A stretch of 64,000 nucleotides of DNA from Hoplostethus atlanticus (GCA_034670405.1 JAXDDX010000012.1:6203501-6267500), one strand, 5' to 3'. Shown: positions 23,450 through 36,499, counted from the first letter of the stretch. Made by a program: numbers and translations. Notes: a model not told the origin generated them from the letters alone.

Positions 23450-26240
23450 ACTAAAAGGACTGGAAGCTACATCAAAGAGTGTCTGTCAGATTGGCTACTG
23501 TCATGGCACACTAGTGGAGTTGCTTACTTGCCAATATTAGAGGACTTTGTTTCCACTGGGCAGCTTCCAGACATGAACAAGGAAGTGTTGCCTGTTCACT
23601 GATTCTATACTGGATAAATTAAGATTATAAAAAAATATAAATCTAATTTAGATGAGTTTAGGGCATTTTAATCTAAACTAAGACAAGGGTGACTGGTGGA
23701 TCATTCTCACTGGTTTGTGCATTGGCCACTGTGTTATTTTCCAGCTTACTTTTTCTGCAGCTGGTACAATGGTGACCCATAATGGGAATCATGGGAGGCT
23801 GGGAGGAAACAAAAAAAGGCCTCTGACATCATGAGCTTGCACCTGTCCCTCTGTTTCTCCAGCATACTAGTGAACAGGCAAGGGCACTGATAGGGGTCAC
23901 GACCTCTGAAAGTCTCTGCTGATAGACAAATGCTTGCTCTCCCTTCAAGTCAGGATTGTAGTGATATTTATTGCGGTTGGCCCTGAATTTAATTACTCCC
24001 ATGGCAAATACAATAACCCTGTAACCATCCATTACACTGATGTTTTGGACAATATTTTCTGCTTTTACTTGAGTAACTACATCCACAAAATGACTAATGA
24101 ACGCCCCTGTTCCTCTCAGCCCGCTTCTCCCCGACAGTGAATGTAGTGCCAAGGTGAAATATGTGTCAACAAACCAATACTTTTTCATGTTATTCAAAAA
24201 GTATGACAGCGTAATTAAAGCGTAAATCCAAACTGCAGAATCCCTTAGCTTGCACCTTCAGGTACGTCGGTCAGGCCATTCACTGAGCTGACGGATGCGG
24301 CGACAGGGGATGAGGTGGCAGTCTGCCTGAAGCTCTGACTGTCGTACGGGGACAAGGAGAACTTCATATCTCAACCTGATGACAAGCATGAGCCAGGAGC
24401 GGCGATTCCTCCAAGGTCCAGCTGATGCCAGGTTTTCTTGTGAAAACTGCATGGGGCAGCAGGATTATGGGAAGCATGGGAATGTGTTCTTGGATTAGGG
24501 AGCATTCTTGACCCATGACAGAGGGAAATCTGAGAAATACGGCGCTGAGGAAGTCAGGGCACCCTCACGGTGACATGTGAAAGGCAACGCTGTCAGACAC
24601 CTCCAACAACTGACATTAAACAAGCAAAATCTTCAAATCTGTCATTGAAAACTTGGATAGGGACATTATATGTGAGTAGTGATTCATTTTGGGCTCACAT
24701 CAGTTTCAAATGCTACTAATGCCTATATTATTTGAATGAATTAGTGTGCACATGTGGTAAAAAGAAGTTAGAAACCTACGACTGAGACGCTAGCCACTGA
24801 ATGTAGCACCATAATGTGCTGGTATGAATTACACACCCTCTTGGAAACAGCTGAGAGTACAGTACAGCATTCAGTTCAGCACAGAGTACAGTAATTCTTC
24901 CCTTTTCTCCCTCCCTGGTGAACCTGGCATGGCCTAATACCAAAATCAAGCATGCATGTCAGCTGTTGCGCAGTTAGATAATCCTTGGCTGAGACATAGT
25001 ATTGTAATAAAAAAAAATCTAAATTTCACACTTATTATGTGGGGTAATGGCTAACAGGGAACTGGGATTTTCTGGGAATATTCTTGAGAACAGGGGGAGG
25101 TTTCTGTAAGTATGGAGACATAAGTTTCCATTTATTCAGAGAAAATATGCAGCGCTAGTCATCTATTTTGCCTCAAGTCTCCCACACCTCTAAGCTCATT
25201 ACAGTTTTCCCCAAAGCTCGACTTGCCTTTTGGAATTCAGTAGGCAACGTGCTGCGTTTTCCTTTGTAATGTTCACAAGCCTCACATACTACTACAGTTA
25301 CTCTGTCCAGGGGCAGGGTTTGGTACAACAAATACTTCTCTCTGTGAAAGTTGCCAGGCAGCACGGTATCTCAACAAACACATTTCGTACTCCTGTAGCA
25401 GAGCTAGGCCTGGAGAGGTTTCATTCCCTTATTCCCTTTCCTCCTCTGTTAGCGCTGATCTCACACCGCAGTAAGATATATGCTGCCCCTGTCTGAGCTT
25501 GGTGGGCGGATGCTCTCAGATCAGTTTGGAGGAAGGAGCTGAAATGAAGAAATGAAGAATGAAGAAAACAGTATTGTGACACTCTGGGAATAAAGATGGT
25601 GCCTCCCTGCCCCTGCCACGCCCTTGTCATGCCAGCACTCCAGATGTCATGGGAACCAATAACAGCTGGGGCTGTTGCACGCAGGCTGCGTGTGAAAGGC
25701 CGCTCCATCTGCAGAAACCCAATCCCTCTGTGAAACCAGCAAAGGATTAGACACTTTTGATAAGGTCCTCAAGACATTTCTATTACCAAAACACATCTGT
25801 GGGAGAGACAAACGTAGGAAGTGTTTACTATATAGGCCAAGTGCAGTTCCATGTTCATAGAATTAGTTGTGCATGTCGATAATCAGCCCTATAATAAAAT
25901 ATAACAAGGATCGTCCCTAAATTTGGTCAAATAAATGTTTGAAATCCTTGAAACCATCTTCAGAACATCTGGCACCTTCTACTTGTGATCATTTCCCATC
26001 TACTTAGTGTCATGATCAAGTTGCAGATGAGCAACAAGTCAGTCTACACTGTACACAGGGAGACCGAGTTGTGGTCTTATTGAGGTCATGGTGGTCTGCA
26101 GAAAAAAAAGGGGTGTGGAAAAGTTCTGAAAAAAACCCCACTGTACTCAAGCCAAGTCCAGGACACTTAAATTAGGCGGGTAGACAAGGGGGCAGGTTTC
26201 AGTTTTAGGGGGAGCTGCAACTTTCAAACTTGGCCTCATG
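23450..26240. other. trpa1-msc intergenic region, nothing recognised
   Basis: Several open frames of 60-120 codons exist on both strands, but none has a recognisable domain, a consistent exon structure or a signal peptide. No large repeat was recognised. Confidence 0.45.
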
Positions 26241-26246
26241 TATTTG

Positions 26247-26439
26247 TATATAATTTCATTTTAAAGTGGGGACAATTTAGGGCAGTAGACTGGAATAAGC
26301 TATAGTCCTAACAAGTGGGAACAGTTTAAAAGCAATTTCAGATAGCCTCTTAACTTCCAAGGATAGTTACTTTTTGTAGCCACAGCTGAGTCGTCTGAGT
26401 GCCACTCCTGTCCGCCTCCAAGGCGCAGGTGGAACAGCC
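26247..26439 (+). promoter_or_regulatory. msc: Putative msc core promoter and 5-prime UTR
   Basis: A TATATAA box lies at 26247-26253, about 190 bases upstream of the msc start codon. It would place transcription start near 26280 and give a UTR of about 160 bases. Two E-boxes, CAGCTG (26383-26388) and CAGGTG (26426-26431), sit just before the ATG. bHLH proteins bind such sites, so auto- or cross-regulation is possible, but this is inference from motifs only. Confidence 0.35.
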
Positions 26440-27335
26440 ATGTCCACTGGCTCAGTAGCAAGCGATGCTGAGGACTTGGAGACATGCCACAGGCGGACTG
26501 CAGCCCCTTTGGAAAGGAGCAGGCGGAGAATTGCCTGCTATAATCCCAGCCGGTATTCTGACGAGGAGTTGGACGACGACGGTGTCGACGGGAAGACCAA
26601 GCAGGAGCGCAAACTCTCCAAAGCGCACCAGAAGGATGGGCGGCAGTCGCAGAGAAACGCGGCCAATGCCAGGGAGAGGGCGCGGATGAGAGTGCTGAGC
26701 AAAGCCGTTCTCCAGACTCAAAACCAGCCTGCCCTGGGTACCAGCGGACACCAAACTGTCGAAACTGGACACGCTCCGACTCGCCTCTAGCTACATCTCT
26801 CATCTTAGACAGCTTCTGCAGGATGACCGATTCGAGAACAGCTTTGCTCACCCGGTTAATCTGGTATGAACCTCCAAAAGTTGTTTGCCATGTTCCTCTA
26901 CTTTCCCCTACCGGAGAACAGCATGCTCTGGATGAGGAGAGAAGATGTTAAAGAAACGTTACATATCCTTTAAAATCACTTAAATGACATGAGCAATCAA
27001 AACCCAAACGACAAATCACTATAATATTCCTTAAAATATCTATAAGGTGTGAGTTTATGCTACATTATGTAATCTTATATAGGATCACTATAATATTACT
27101 AGTACAAAATTGTTTTGCTGTGGTATTTGCACTGTATAGTTAAATGTATTTTAGGATTACCTTCCTTTTCCTGAGGGAATCTGTTCATTAGGACTAATTA
27201 ATAGCTGTGGTGCTTCTTTAGTGACCAACCTGTTGCCCTCTCCCTTTACAGACTTGGCCATTTGTGATGACAGGGCGATCAGAGGACAACCAAGACATCT
27301 CTTCAACTGCCAGACTTTGTGGAGCAACAGCATAG
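26440..27335 (+). pseudogene. msc: msc (musculin/MyoR) bHLH repressor, two exons, frame broken by one extra base
   Basis: Musculin is a nuclear class II bHLH factor that dimerises with E proteins and represses E-box genes. It acts in branchial-arch muscle and lymphoid cells. Exon 1 (26440-26863) opens with MSTGSVASD, close to human MSTGSVSD, and contains the basic region [19 protein letters not shown]. At 26703-26707 one extra base shifts the frame, and the shifted frame stops at 26788-26790. Without it, exon 1 is 141 codons and continues through intact helix 1, loop and helix 2 ([14 protein letters not shown]) to HPVNL. Exon 2 (27252-27335) begins TWPFVMTGRSED and ends LCGATA then TAG, as in the Msc/Tcf21 family. 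The expected length is 168 aa, against 206 in human. Apart from this one base it looks functional, so a recent mutation or an assembly error are both possible. Confidence 0.9.
26703..26707 (+). other. msc: Single-base frameshift inside the msc bHLH domain
   Basis: Family members read Lys-Ala-Phe-Ser-Arg-Leu here. The window reads AAAGCCGTTCTCCAGACTC, one base too many (an extra C or G between the Ala and Phe codons). Everything before and after is in frame with the family. The early stop (26788-26790) is 73 nt upstream of the exon junction at 26863, far enough to be expected to trigger nonsense-mediated decay. Confidence 0.9.
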
Positions 27336-27655
27336 GACTCTTCATTCAAAATGTAATATGAGAACGGTGCTTTCACCAACAGTAGTTCTTCTACAAGAGC
27401 ATGTGCAGACAGAAAAATGGATGCTGACCTTGAGATCCCCCTTTTCCCAGTGTTCCATCTTTGGAAAATCCCTCTGTCTGACTCACTCTGGCTCCACGTC
27501 TGGCTCTATGTCCTGAACATTCACTTTGAACTCTAATCCAACTTCAGCTTTAATGCACCAGAGCGTGTTTATTATTTTATGTTGCATCCTGTGATAGGCA
27601 TCTAGAATTGTCTTCTTCAAAGAGATGAGCAATAAAGACAATACTCAAGATAAGA
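27336..27655 (+). other. msc: msc 3-prime UTR with poly(A) signal
   Basis: A canonical AATAAA lies at 27631-27636, about 300 bases after the msc stop codon. No other coding sequence is seen in between. Further AATAAA sites occur downstream (for example 28796-28801) and could give a longer form. Confidence 0.5.
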
Positions 27656-29000
27656 GGAAGCATCTTAAAAAGGAAACAAGTCTTTTAACTGTTTGCTTTC
27701 AGCTGTATTCTGTCATGTGCAAGTTTGTTGTAATTACTATATGCCATGTTTACACTGGCTGTAACATGTCTTCATTTATATTTGAGTTTGGGTATTGGAA
27801 ACTACAGCTTGTTTTGTTGAAAAACTGCATAATACAGTTACTGACGTTTATCTGACTGCAACTAAACATTACTACTGTTTGCATCCTGGCACAGAGGAGT
27901 AAGGTGTCGGGGTGAGAGCTCAAACTGTGGGTAGTATTTGTTGTCTGTTTTGTATTTTCATCTGTATATAGCCACGTACCTTTTGACAGACTTTATCTCA
28001 CTAAAGCTCTTGAGAAATACTGTACTGTGTCTCACTTGGCAGGCCTTGTAACACTGTGATTTACAGTGAACATCACATGAAATCACATCACAGCTAGCAG
28101 TGTTCAACAGTGTGTTTATGGTCACTAAGGGACACCAAGTCCACATGTGCAACAGGATTATGTACTGTACAGTTATTCATTGTCTGTGTGGTAAATGTTG
28201 CGTTTTGGAAAACATTTGACTAATGTTGTTTCTCCTGGTATGATAAATCAGTGTGAAAATCATAATCACTCCCAAAGTGATTTAGCAGCTTTTATTATTT
28301 ATTTCAGCCTCTGAAAACCAACGGATGTTCAAGACACAAAGCACAATATCTTGTAATATCTTACTTTAAATGTAAAAAGCTCCATCAGTTTTGGTGCTCA
28401 AAACGAGATGCTCGCAGCAGATGAAACTAGAAGTAGCTACAGGATTCATACACATTGAGAGGAACACAGAAAAACTCACTTGTCATTTGTCCATGTAACC
28501 TCATTATAACTAAACCTTCTGGGGACTAGAACCTATGAGAATTGTTTCCTGGCCAATATGATTTGCTCACAAAAGTAACACAAAGGAATATGGACCATTT
28601 TCCATGCTGCTTTTGCTCTATGAGCCAAAAATGAAGTTTTTTCAGCTGGACAGATACAATACACACCTTCATGATCTTAACAGTCAATGTTTTGACAGGC
28701 AAGGCTTCCATATCTTCTATAAACAGTCCTAAAAGGCCTACATCTGCAGTGCCTGCAAGTCTGTTTTTCTATGTAGTCTCTATAGATAATGATGGAATAA
28801 AACTGTTATTCTGTGTGCAGGCAGAATTTCAAAGTGTTCCATAAACCACTATCCAAAGCATGCAGCAGTGTCTACATGTAGAAGTGAGTCACCTCACAGG
28901 AGTCCAGAGATCCTTACCAGTATCAGCAGATGGAATGCTATTTATCCCATAGTTCAGTCAAAACACAGAACTTCACAAAACATTGGTTCAGGGAGTAATT
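27656..29000. other. Intergenic, nothing recognised
   Basis: No coding exon, RNA gene or named repeat could be supported here. Confidence 0.45.
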
Positions 29001-29010
29001 AAAGCTCAGT

Positions 29011-29034
29011 CACACACACACACACACACACAGT

Positions 29035-29069
<35 letters not shown>
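29011..29069. repeat. Compound (CA)n-(GA)n microsatellite
   Basis: A CA tract to about 29032 is followed after a few bases by a GA tract to 29069. Confidence 0.95.
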
Positions 29070-29071
<2 letters not shown>

Positions 29072-29699
29072 AGTACGAATGACAGTGATTTCTCTATCTG
29101 TGAGCATTGTTATTCAATTAATCCTCAAATGATGTGAGTGCAGACGGATAGAGCTCCATGCCTGCACAGTCCGGTGGGACAGGCCGACAAAGTGCTTCAG
29201 ATGAAGAAAGAGAAGAAGAGAAGAGAGGAAGAGTTTTCATCGAGTTCGTGGAGAGTTGCAGCTGTTGGCTTGTTGGTGAGTTTCCCAGAACTCTGAACAG
29301 CTCTCCTGGGAGAAACGAACCACTCCGATGGACCAGGCCAGCTAATGAGCTAGCTTCTCACACTCACTCTGCCCCGGTTGTCGCACCATCCACTTCAAAA
29401 GATACCAGCAAAGGAAGGCAACATGCAAGCATATGATTTGCATCTTGAATGCACTGAAAAAGAGTTGTTTTTAACCAAAAGACGTAGAGCCACTAAAATG
29501 ACAATGTTCGCGTCAGGCTTACCAGTAGGGAGCTAATCTCAGTTCTCTGGGACTGGAGCTTTATTATCTCCAATATTAAACAGTAATTGGGGCCAATGTA
29601 TAGAGAAATGTTTACTGGAGCAGTAAAGAAACTGCTAAGATAAAAGGCTGGTTTGTAGCAAGCTTCATTTAGACTCAGGCAGTTTGTAATGTTGCATCA

Positions 29700-29713
29700 G
29701 TGACATCTAGTGG
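29700..29713 (-). promoter_or_regulatory. CTCF-like motif, minus orientation
   Basis: GTGACATCTAGTGG fits the reverse complement of the CTCF consensus at about 13 of 14 positions. Together with the plus-strand motif at 30490 it forms a divergent pair 3 kb downstream of msc. Confidence 0.4.
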
Positions 29714-30489
29714 CGAGCAAAGAGAATTCAGAGACAACAGGACATATTTTACACTTTCAGATCTAAATCTAAATAATTTCAACAAATCATGATGACGTTC
29801 ATGCTGTAATCTGTGCAGTTAGGTATCAGGTGTAGCTTGCTGTTTGAGAAGATGCCGTGGCTAACTTGTCTTTTCACAGTATCATTACAAATACTTATAA
29901 CATACCAAGATCGAGGTTAAATCACTTTCAATTCAGTCCATTTAAAATGTAGGTTGAGACCACAATTCATTTTCTAATTATGAAACATTCACTTCTCATA
30001 GTTTCTTGGTCGACTGCATATAAGAACATTTCATAAGAAGATAAAGATAAATCAATTTTCAAATTTTGATGAAAATCCACTTCCTGAATTGACTGAATTA
30101 AACCTGGCCCTGCACACTAACAACATTTTGCCAAGAGTTAAATTAAATAGTTAATTAAGTTAGTTAGTTAGTTAATAGTTCATTTGACAACACAGGTTGA
30201 AACATTAACCAGCACACCTTGGTCAAATTGTATTAGAAAACGTCTCTTGCAGTAGCTTTTGTTTTAACACAGGGCAATTAAAGGACAATTTGCCACAAAG
30301 GACAATTAAATGTGTTCTAGCAAGTTTAGAAAATTACAGCAGAGTATATGAAAGTTAGTATACTTTTCTGTAACTGACACTTTGTGAAGTTGAACTGTCC
30401 TGGTGTGGAAACCACACCCCTCTGGTACACCTAGCAGGTTAAAGGAAGTGCTAAGGATTATCTACAAATACTAACAGGCACAGGTCTGA

Positions 30490-30503
30490 CTACTAGAGGG
30501 CAC
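30490..30503 (+). promoter_or_regulatory. CTCF-like motif, plus orientation
   Basis: CTACTAGAGGGCAC fits the CTCF consensus at about 13 of 14 positions, including the whole AGAGGGCAC core. Confidence 0.45.
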
Positions 30504-32020
30504 AGGACTCCAGTTTTCGGCCTGTGAAGTGTCTGGATTTTCAAAACCTATGAATCAATATGTCCAGCAGAGGTCAGCATAGGCTCACAATAAAACACGG
30601 ACATGCCAAAGCAGGGCTCTTACTTCTTGCTCAGTTACTGTAATTCGGGCAGCCTCAGACTTAAATCAATTCCCCTTAATCTTCTCTTCTAGTTTGGTAA
30701 CCACATATCAGGGTGTAATTATGTTCACTCCCTAATATATGTACATTTATTTGAGAACTTTGCCTTGTTACAAAAAAACAAACAAACAAAACAATGGATT
30801 TCCCCTTTTGCTCCTTGTGTTTTGGTTTATTATGATGATTCTGTTTTTACCTCTTTCAAATCAATTCTTGGATATTTTCTAAGTGGTTGTCCTTAACCTA
30901 ATTCAAGTGGAACACATTGATTTAATATAAACTGCATTCTCAGCCATCAAGGCTCAGCACAATTCAACTTTTTTTGTAAGACTGAAACATATTTCGTTTG
31001 TAGAAAAATTTCCATGAACAGGAAGGGGCTACAGGTCCAAAGCCAACATTGGGGTTCACCGAGGCTGCCTTTGTAGCTCCCCCAAAGGCACTAGCTTTAG
31101 GCCTTACAGCCTGCAGGAATCCAGCCTGGGCGCTTTGAGCTGTCCAAACGCACTTTCAGTATGTTTGTTATTCAATATCCAGTCACTCAATAGCACTAAT
31201 GAGAAAAGGGATATGTAAATCCCAAACTATTTCAATCACGTTTGGCTAATGTATACACTTCCCATGGGGGGATTAGTTCCTCTCCTGTGTTCAGGCTTTG
31301 TTTATCAAATACATTCTTTCCAGGTATGAAAACTTTGACCCTTGAACTTAAGACTGTCATCCTAAAACAGAAATTACAGATAACAGTCGGGATATTGCCT
31401 TTTCGAGGAATTGCAGTTATTATTGTTATTGCTGTGGGGCGGTAGTGCAATGTGGACGTGGGTGTTTTTCTTGACCACCAGCTCCAGTCACACTCAGTGA
31501 ACTAGCTGATGCCTAGATCCAAATGGAACATCTCCAAGAATGTGCCCCGTGAACTAAGGAACCAAAAGTTTAAAGCCACTTGCAGCAGGCTGAAAGCTTG
31601 GCTTGGGTCGGAGGAAAGGGTGGGAGAAGGTCACTTTGAATGGTACTGCCATGTGTGTGTATGTGCGTGTGTGTGAAAGAATTTGCACAGATTTTCACAC
31701 AAGTACATATGTGCTTCTGTAGACATTACAGTTACTGAAATATGAACGTTTGTACATTTTGCTGTCTTGTCTGACAAAAAAAAATGTTTTTTATGTTTTT
31801 TGTTTTATGTTTTTTTAGGGATGATGATGTTCTCACTGACACCCATGTACTAAAATAAACCATGGACTTTTAGTAGATTTCAAGGGCCCAAGGGTGATAA
31901 AACCCAGTCAACACATACATGTAAACTTTTAATTCAAGCATGGAAACCAAAAACACCACGACTGCAGTTGCGTGGTTTTTCAGTGACAGCAGCAATCTAT
32001 TAAAAGTGTGCATGTGTGTA
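30504..32020. other. Intergenic, nothing recognised
   Basis: AT-rich DNA with no supportable gene or repeat family. Confidence 0.4.
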
Positions 32021-32028
32021 TGTGTGAA

Positions 32029-32050
32029 TGAGAGAGAGGGAAAGACAGAA

Positions 32051-32099
<49 letters not shown>

Positions 32100-32360
32100 T
32101 GGGGTGGGGGATCTGGCTTGTGTGCAAGACTTCCTGTTACTCTGTGGAGATGACACACTCTTCTGTTAGACAGGTGATTGGGTTACAGCGCGGGAGTGGC
32201 AGCCTCCTCTCAGGAGAGAATGGAGGCTCTTTGTGGCGGGATGAGCTGGACACTGAAGGGAAAGGTTGAGCCAAAAAGAGAGAGAGAGAAAAAGAGAGAG
32301 AAGAGGAAGGGATGCATACATTGGTGAGGGGGGGAGAGAGGAAGGGGAGGAGGGAAGGGT
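32029..32360. repeat. Purine-rich region with (GA)n tracts
   Basis: A GA tract runs at 32029-32098, followed by a G-rich stretch. Further purine runs lie at 32276-32360. Long polypurine tracts like these can adopt triplex or nucleosome-poor structure. Confidence 0.85.
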
Positions 32361-32790
32361 AGATGAGGGGTTGACAAAACAACATTCAACCAAGCCCCGC
32401 GGTCCTCTCTCGGCCTCTCCTCCCATTGTTTCCCGAGCCGGGCGACAGGACGGGAGGTGAATATCAGCACTGCGCTGCTGGCTGCTGCTGGGACGCCGGC
32501 TTTTTTGCTGCCTGGGTGGTGTCCTGGTTCCAGCGCTGCCAGTGGTGGGAGCCCAGAAGAAACAGATATTTGTATTTGCTCTGAGGGCATGTGGAGCTAT
32601 CCTGGCCCTGTTTACAAGAATTGGGCGGTGCCCTCTGGCCTATTATCCTTCCCTCGCTATTCTGTCTCTCACACAAAGGGATTGACACCACCAGTCTCTC
32701 TCACTGGGCTTGTTTTTCGTACACACTGGCTGCATATTTCTCTATTGTTTCGGAGTTTCTGGAGAAAGGCGCGATCCGTGACATGTTCAC
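32361..32790. other. GC-richer block, function unknown
   Basis: Between the purine tract and a CA repeat lies a block richer in G and C than its surroundings, with CTG-rich segments. An open frame crosses it, but no domain or exon structure is recognisable. It could be a promoter of a non-coding transcript or simply unique intergenic DNA. Confidence 0.2.
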
Positions 32791-32825
32791 ACACACACAC
32801 ACGCACACACACACACACACACACA
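32788..32825. repeat. (CA)n microsatellite
   Basis: A CA tract with one CG interruption. Confidence 0.93.
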
Positions 32826-32829
32826 AAGG

Positions 32830-35040
32830 TAAAAAAAATCATTCATTCATTCAGAAACAATTGGCATCTTTAGTCCAGATACAGCTAAAAAAAAGTTGTA
32901 GTCCAGGTGACAATTTGCAACTACGACTTTTGTTTTGCCCAGAATATCCTTGTCTCTACTGTGACAATAATTCCATGAAGTGGATGAAATACAGGCTAAT
33001 AACATGAGCTGGGGATCTGAAATAATTCATTTAATTTATTTCTTTGTTTTGCTCGTAGAATGGCGTGATCGGTGTTTATGAGCAACACTAATGGGCTCAC
33101 GAGAATTTGTTTTGAGTCGAGGTTTCAGACTGAATACTTCTTAACCCGGCTGAATACTTTCACACAGTCTGAGCTGGTCCCATTGCTGTTCCAATCCCCC
33201 TCCGGTGGCATATTCTGTCCTAATTCGTCATCTGACATTACAAAGATGGCCACTACCTGACAATGGAGATAATATTTTCCCTTCACAATGGCTCCTAGTC
33301 CCTGCTCTGGGCGAAGGCTCAGCCGCTGTAAGCAGCCTGGGTTTTCCCATCCCTGTCAGACAGTGGCCCAGCCCAGTGGAGAAATGAGTCCCCACGTTGC
33401 TTAAAGGCCCAACCTGTCAGCGGTCCAGAGGGATTAGCCATTCACAGCCTCCATATTGTTCTCCAGGCCACAATGGGCTGCATGGGGCCCAGCCCTTTGT
33501 CATCAACTCTGTTGTGAACTTCTGCAGGGGTAACAAAGGTGTAACACACCTGCAACTATGGATTAGAATTTTTTTTCACCCACTTTTCTTCTTCTCTTGT
33601 GTCTTTCTTTCTTTCTTTTCTGACACATGGCCCATGGCAGTGTCCGCCACATCAAAAGGACTGGTCTTTTGGGGGGGAAAAACAAAAAAACAAAAAAAAC
33701 AGGGTCCTGGCCAACACCCAGAGCAGTTGAGGAGATATGCAGGGTGTACTGTTGTTGTAGTTTCACCATGTGGGGTTGTGGAAGGTTAGATGTTGTTTAG
33801 GTATATAAAGGCTTCAGTGTGCATGTGTATTAAAAATAGGGCGGTGCAAAAAGCTGAGCAAGATGTAAGATATGGTGAAGGAAGTGTGGATGAACAAACA
33901 CAGTTGGAACAAGGCACTTTTATGCCACAATGTTGAACTGAGTAATATTGTTTTACAGGTTTCCATCATTTCAATCAATCCAATTACAAGTGTGGAATGT
34001 TTGAAAGGCCGAAATAAATGTCAGCGAGGATATCTTAGAAGGGCATCAGTCTTATTTTGACAGCCCTGCGTCACCTTTAACCTTGTGGAGAGGCGTTCTG
34101 ACGGCCATATCCAAGCAACTAAAACCCAAATCCAACCTTTTTTTCTAAGAGGCTTGAACTCCTCATGACCACATCAGAAAGCTGAGCGATTTCATGCTTA
34201 TCATGTAGAACGTGATGTCTCAGTGGAAAGGAGAAATTTATTGAGATGTGGTCTCTTTTCTTGTTTATTGCTTTTGAGGACTGCTTAGTCTGCACAGGTG
34301 CAACAAAAGAAGATGTGGGGCTTTTTTAAAACTTGAAAAGAAGAGTCAAAATACTCTTTGCACTCATAAGACAATGTTGCTGCGATGTAGTTTATCAGTA
34401 GTTCTTCAATTAGTTCATCTTTGATCAGTTACAGACTTCCTGTCACCCAATATCAAACTGCTTAGATTACAATAAAAACTTAGTCACCCCCATTACTCAT
34501 TTTAATGGCGCTGAACTGAGTCAAGGTGGAGTTTTGTAACACAGGTGAACCCTCATGTCTAATTCACAATGCAGCATTAATAACTAAACAGCAATACTCC
34601 AAGTGTTGCTTTGTGGAGAAACCGCACCAAGTTACACAGCTCAAAATTGGAAAATCAATACTGAATTCCATCAGAGGATGTTTTACTTTTGCTTTAATCT
34701 CAAATGTTACTCTTTTATTCTAAAAAAAATAAATAAAAATACAACACGTACAACAACATTTTTATTTAGTTTTATCTAGCAGGTCATGTGCTCCTTGTGC
34801 TCCTACCCCAGGGTCATCTAGGTGTGTTGGAGACTTTCTGGCTGCACAGTCAGACATCAGATTTATAGCAAAAGTCTTCTGATGCATCTAAATTCCACGG
34901 TGAATCACTCTCCGAATGCTTTAGGTGTGCTGAAGTGGGGATTGTCATTATGGCACATTATGGTCTCTGTGGGCACGACTCGGGGTCAGCATCATGCACC
35001 AGGAGACAGCTGACAGCGACACTGGGCCAGTTAACACAGT
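32830..35040. other. Intergenic, nothing recognised
   Basis: No supported gene. A TATATAAAG motif at about 33801 lacks other promoter or exon evidence. Confidence 0.4.
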
Positions 35041-35141
35041 TTGATGGATCACCTATGTGTATGTGTGTGTGTGTACGCGTAGGCGTGCGGACGTGCATGC
35101 ATTTGTGCGTTCATGTATGTATCTGTGCGTGAGTGCGTAGA

Positions 35142-35192
35142 TGTGTGTATGTGTGTGTGTGTGTGTGTATGTGTGTGTGTGTGTGTGTGTGT
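35142..35192. repeat. (GT)n microsatellite
   Basis: A GT tract with one interruption, preceded from 35055 by degenerate GTGTGC-type repeats. A CA tract follows at about 35380-35402. Confidence 0.92.
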
Positions 35193-35459
35193 CCCTGGAG
35201 AGCCTCTATGGCCGGATGGTGTATCAGATGGCACGTTAATTACTCAGCCTTCAAAAGATGGGCTGTCCTGGGTAGAACTGAGTGGAGGGCTGATGGCTCT
35301 ATGGTGGTCAGAGAGGCCGTCTGTGGGGAAAAGGCGTGGAGATGAGAGGCGCACGCGGAGATCTACTCACATGCACGCACATACACACACACACACACAC
35401 ACCAAAACACTGAGTAGACAAGTCAGACTAGACTAGAGTAGCCACTCCCTCTCTCCTTG

Positions 35460-35740
35460 AATATTTCCTTATGTGCACAGCATCACCATTTCAATAAGAC
35501 GTCCGCGGCACCAGCAGAAAATAATCTAAGACGATCAATCCATCTTCATTAATTAGCCTCTGTTGCTAAACTGGAAAATTAATTGAATCAACAAATTCAG
35601 TCGAGTAGAAGGGGAAGGGGTAGGGTAAATCGTGTAACAGAGTCAGTCTGTTGCTAGACTGATTGAATATGTCTCGGCTGTATTTCCTCGGGCATGCCGG
35701 GGCAGGATGCCACAGAGCACAAATATCTTGCGCAGTTTAA
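35460..35740. promoter_or_regulatory. Candidate conserved non-coding element
   Basis: A repeat-free block between microsatellites, with TAAT-type homeodomain cores such as CATTAATTAGCC and AAATTAATTGAATC. It resembles developmental enhancers in texture only. Conservation has not been tested. Confidence 0.22.
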
Positions 35741-35927
35741 ATGACTGAAACTGTGTGTATCTGTGTGTATCGCTACTTATATGTTTACGTATGTGTACGT
35801 GGCATGGTGTGTTTGTGTGTGCTTATGTGGTAGCCAGCGAACAGGAGGACAGGAGCGATGGATGCAGGCCTTTGACCCCACCTGACCCGGACCATCCCCC
35901 TGCCTTTCTGCCTTACTACCAAATCTC

Positions 35928-35931
<4 letters not shown>

Positions 35932-35969
<38 letters not shown>

Positions 35970-35982
35970 GCACACGCACACA
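35932..35982. repeat. (CA)n microsatellite
   Basis: A CA tract with CG interruptions towards the right end. Confidence 0.93.
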
Positions 35983-36499
35983 GGGCTCAGAGTTCTCAAA
36001 ACCCTCTCAGACCCTTCTCCTGTCCGTCAGATCAAAGCCTGCCGGGGGTTGAGAGGGACCTGACCCGTGGGAGAGGCGGAGGACCCCGCTGTTTGGCTAG
36101 TCGGCGGTGTGGAAAGAGACAAACAGGCAGCTCCAAGGACGCCCTGAGAGCCCCTGGGCCGACGGAGCCCTAAATCCATGGAGGTTTCTCAAGGCCATGC
36201 ATGACAGAGGAGGTCGTTTGTTCTGTCATCATAGACAGACGAACGCAGACACACACACACACAAAGACCGTACACGCACATACATAGACACACACTCTCT
36301 CTCTCTCTACATCACAGATGCGCAGACACACTCTTTGCCTCTTTCAATGACTCTCGGTCTCTCTCTCTTCCTCTCGCTGCATCACATGCTCACCACGCAG
36401 ACATTTTTCATCCATCATCTTTCTCCAACAGTCTGGGCCCGTGACACTGATTCATTTGTGCCGTATAATGGAGATACAGAAACTACTCTGGAACTGTAG

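Noticed and set aside
26300-26851. Minus-strand open frame of 183 codons opposite msc exon 1
   Set aside because: It is the antisense shadow of the conserved msc coding sequence and has no domain of its own.
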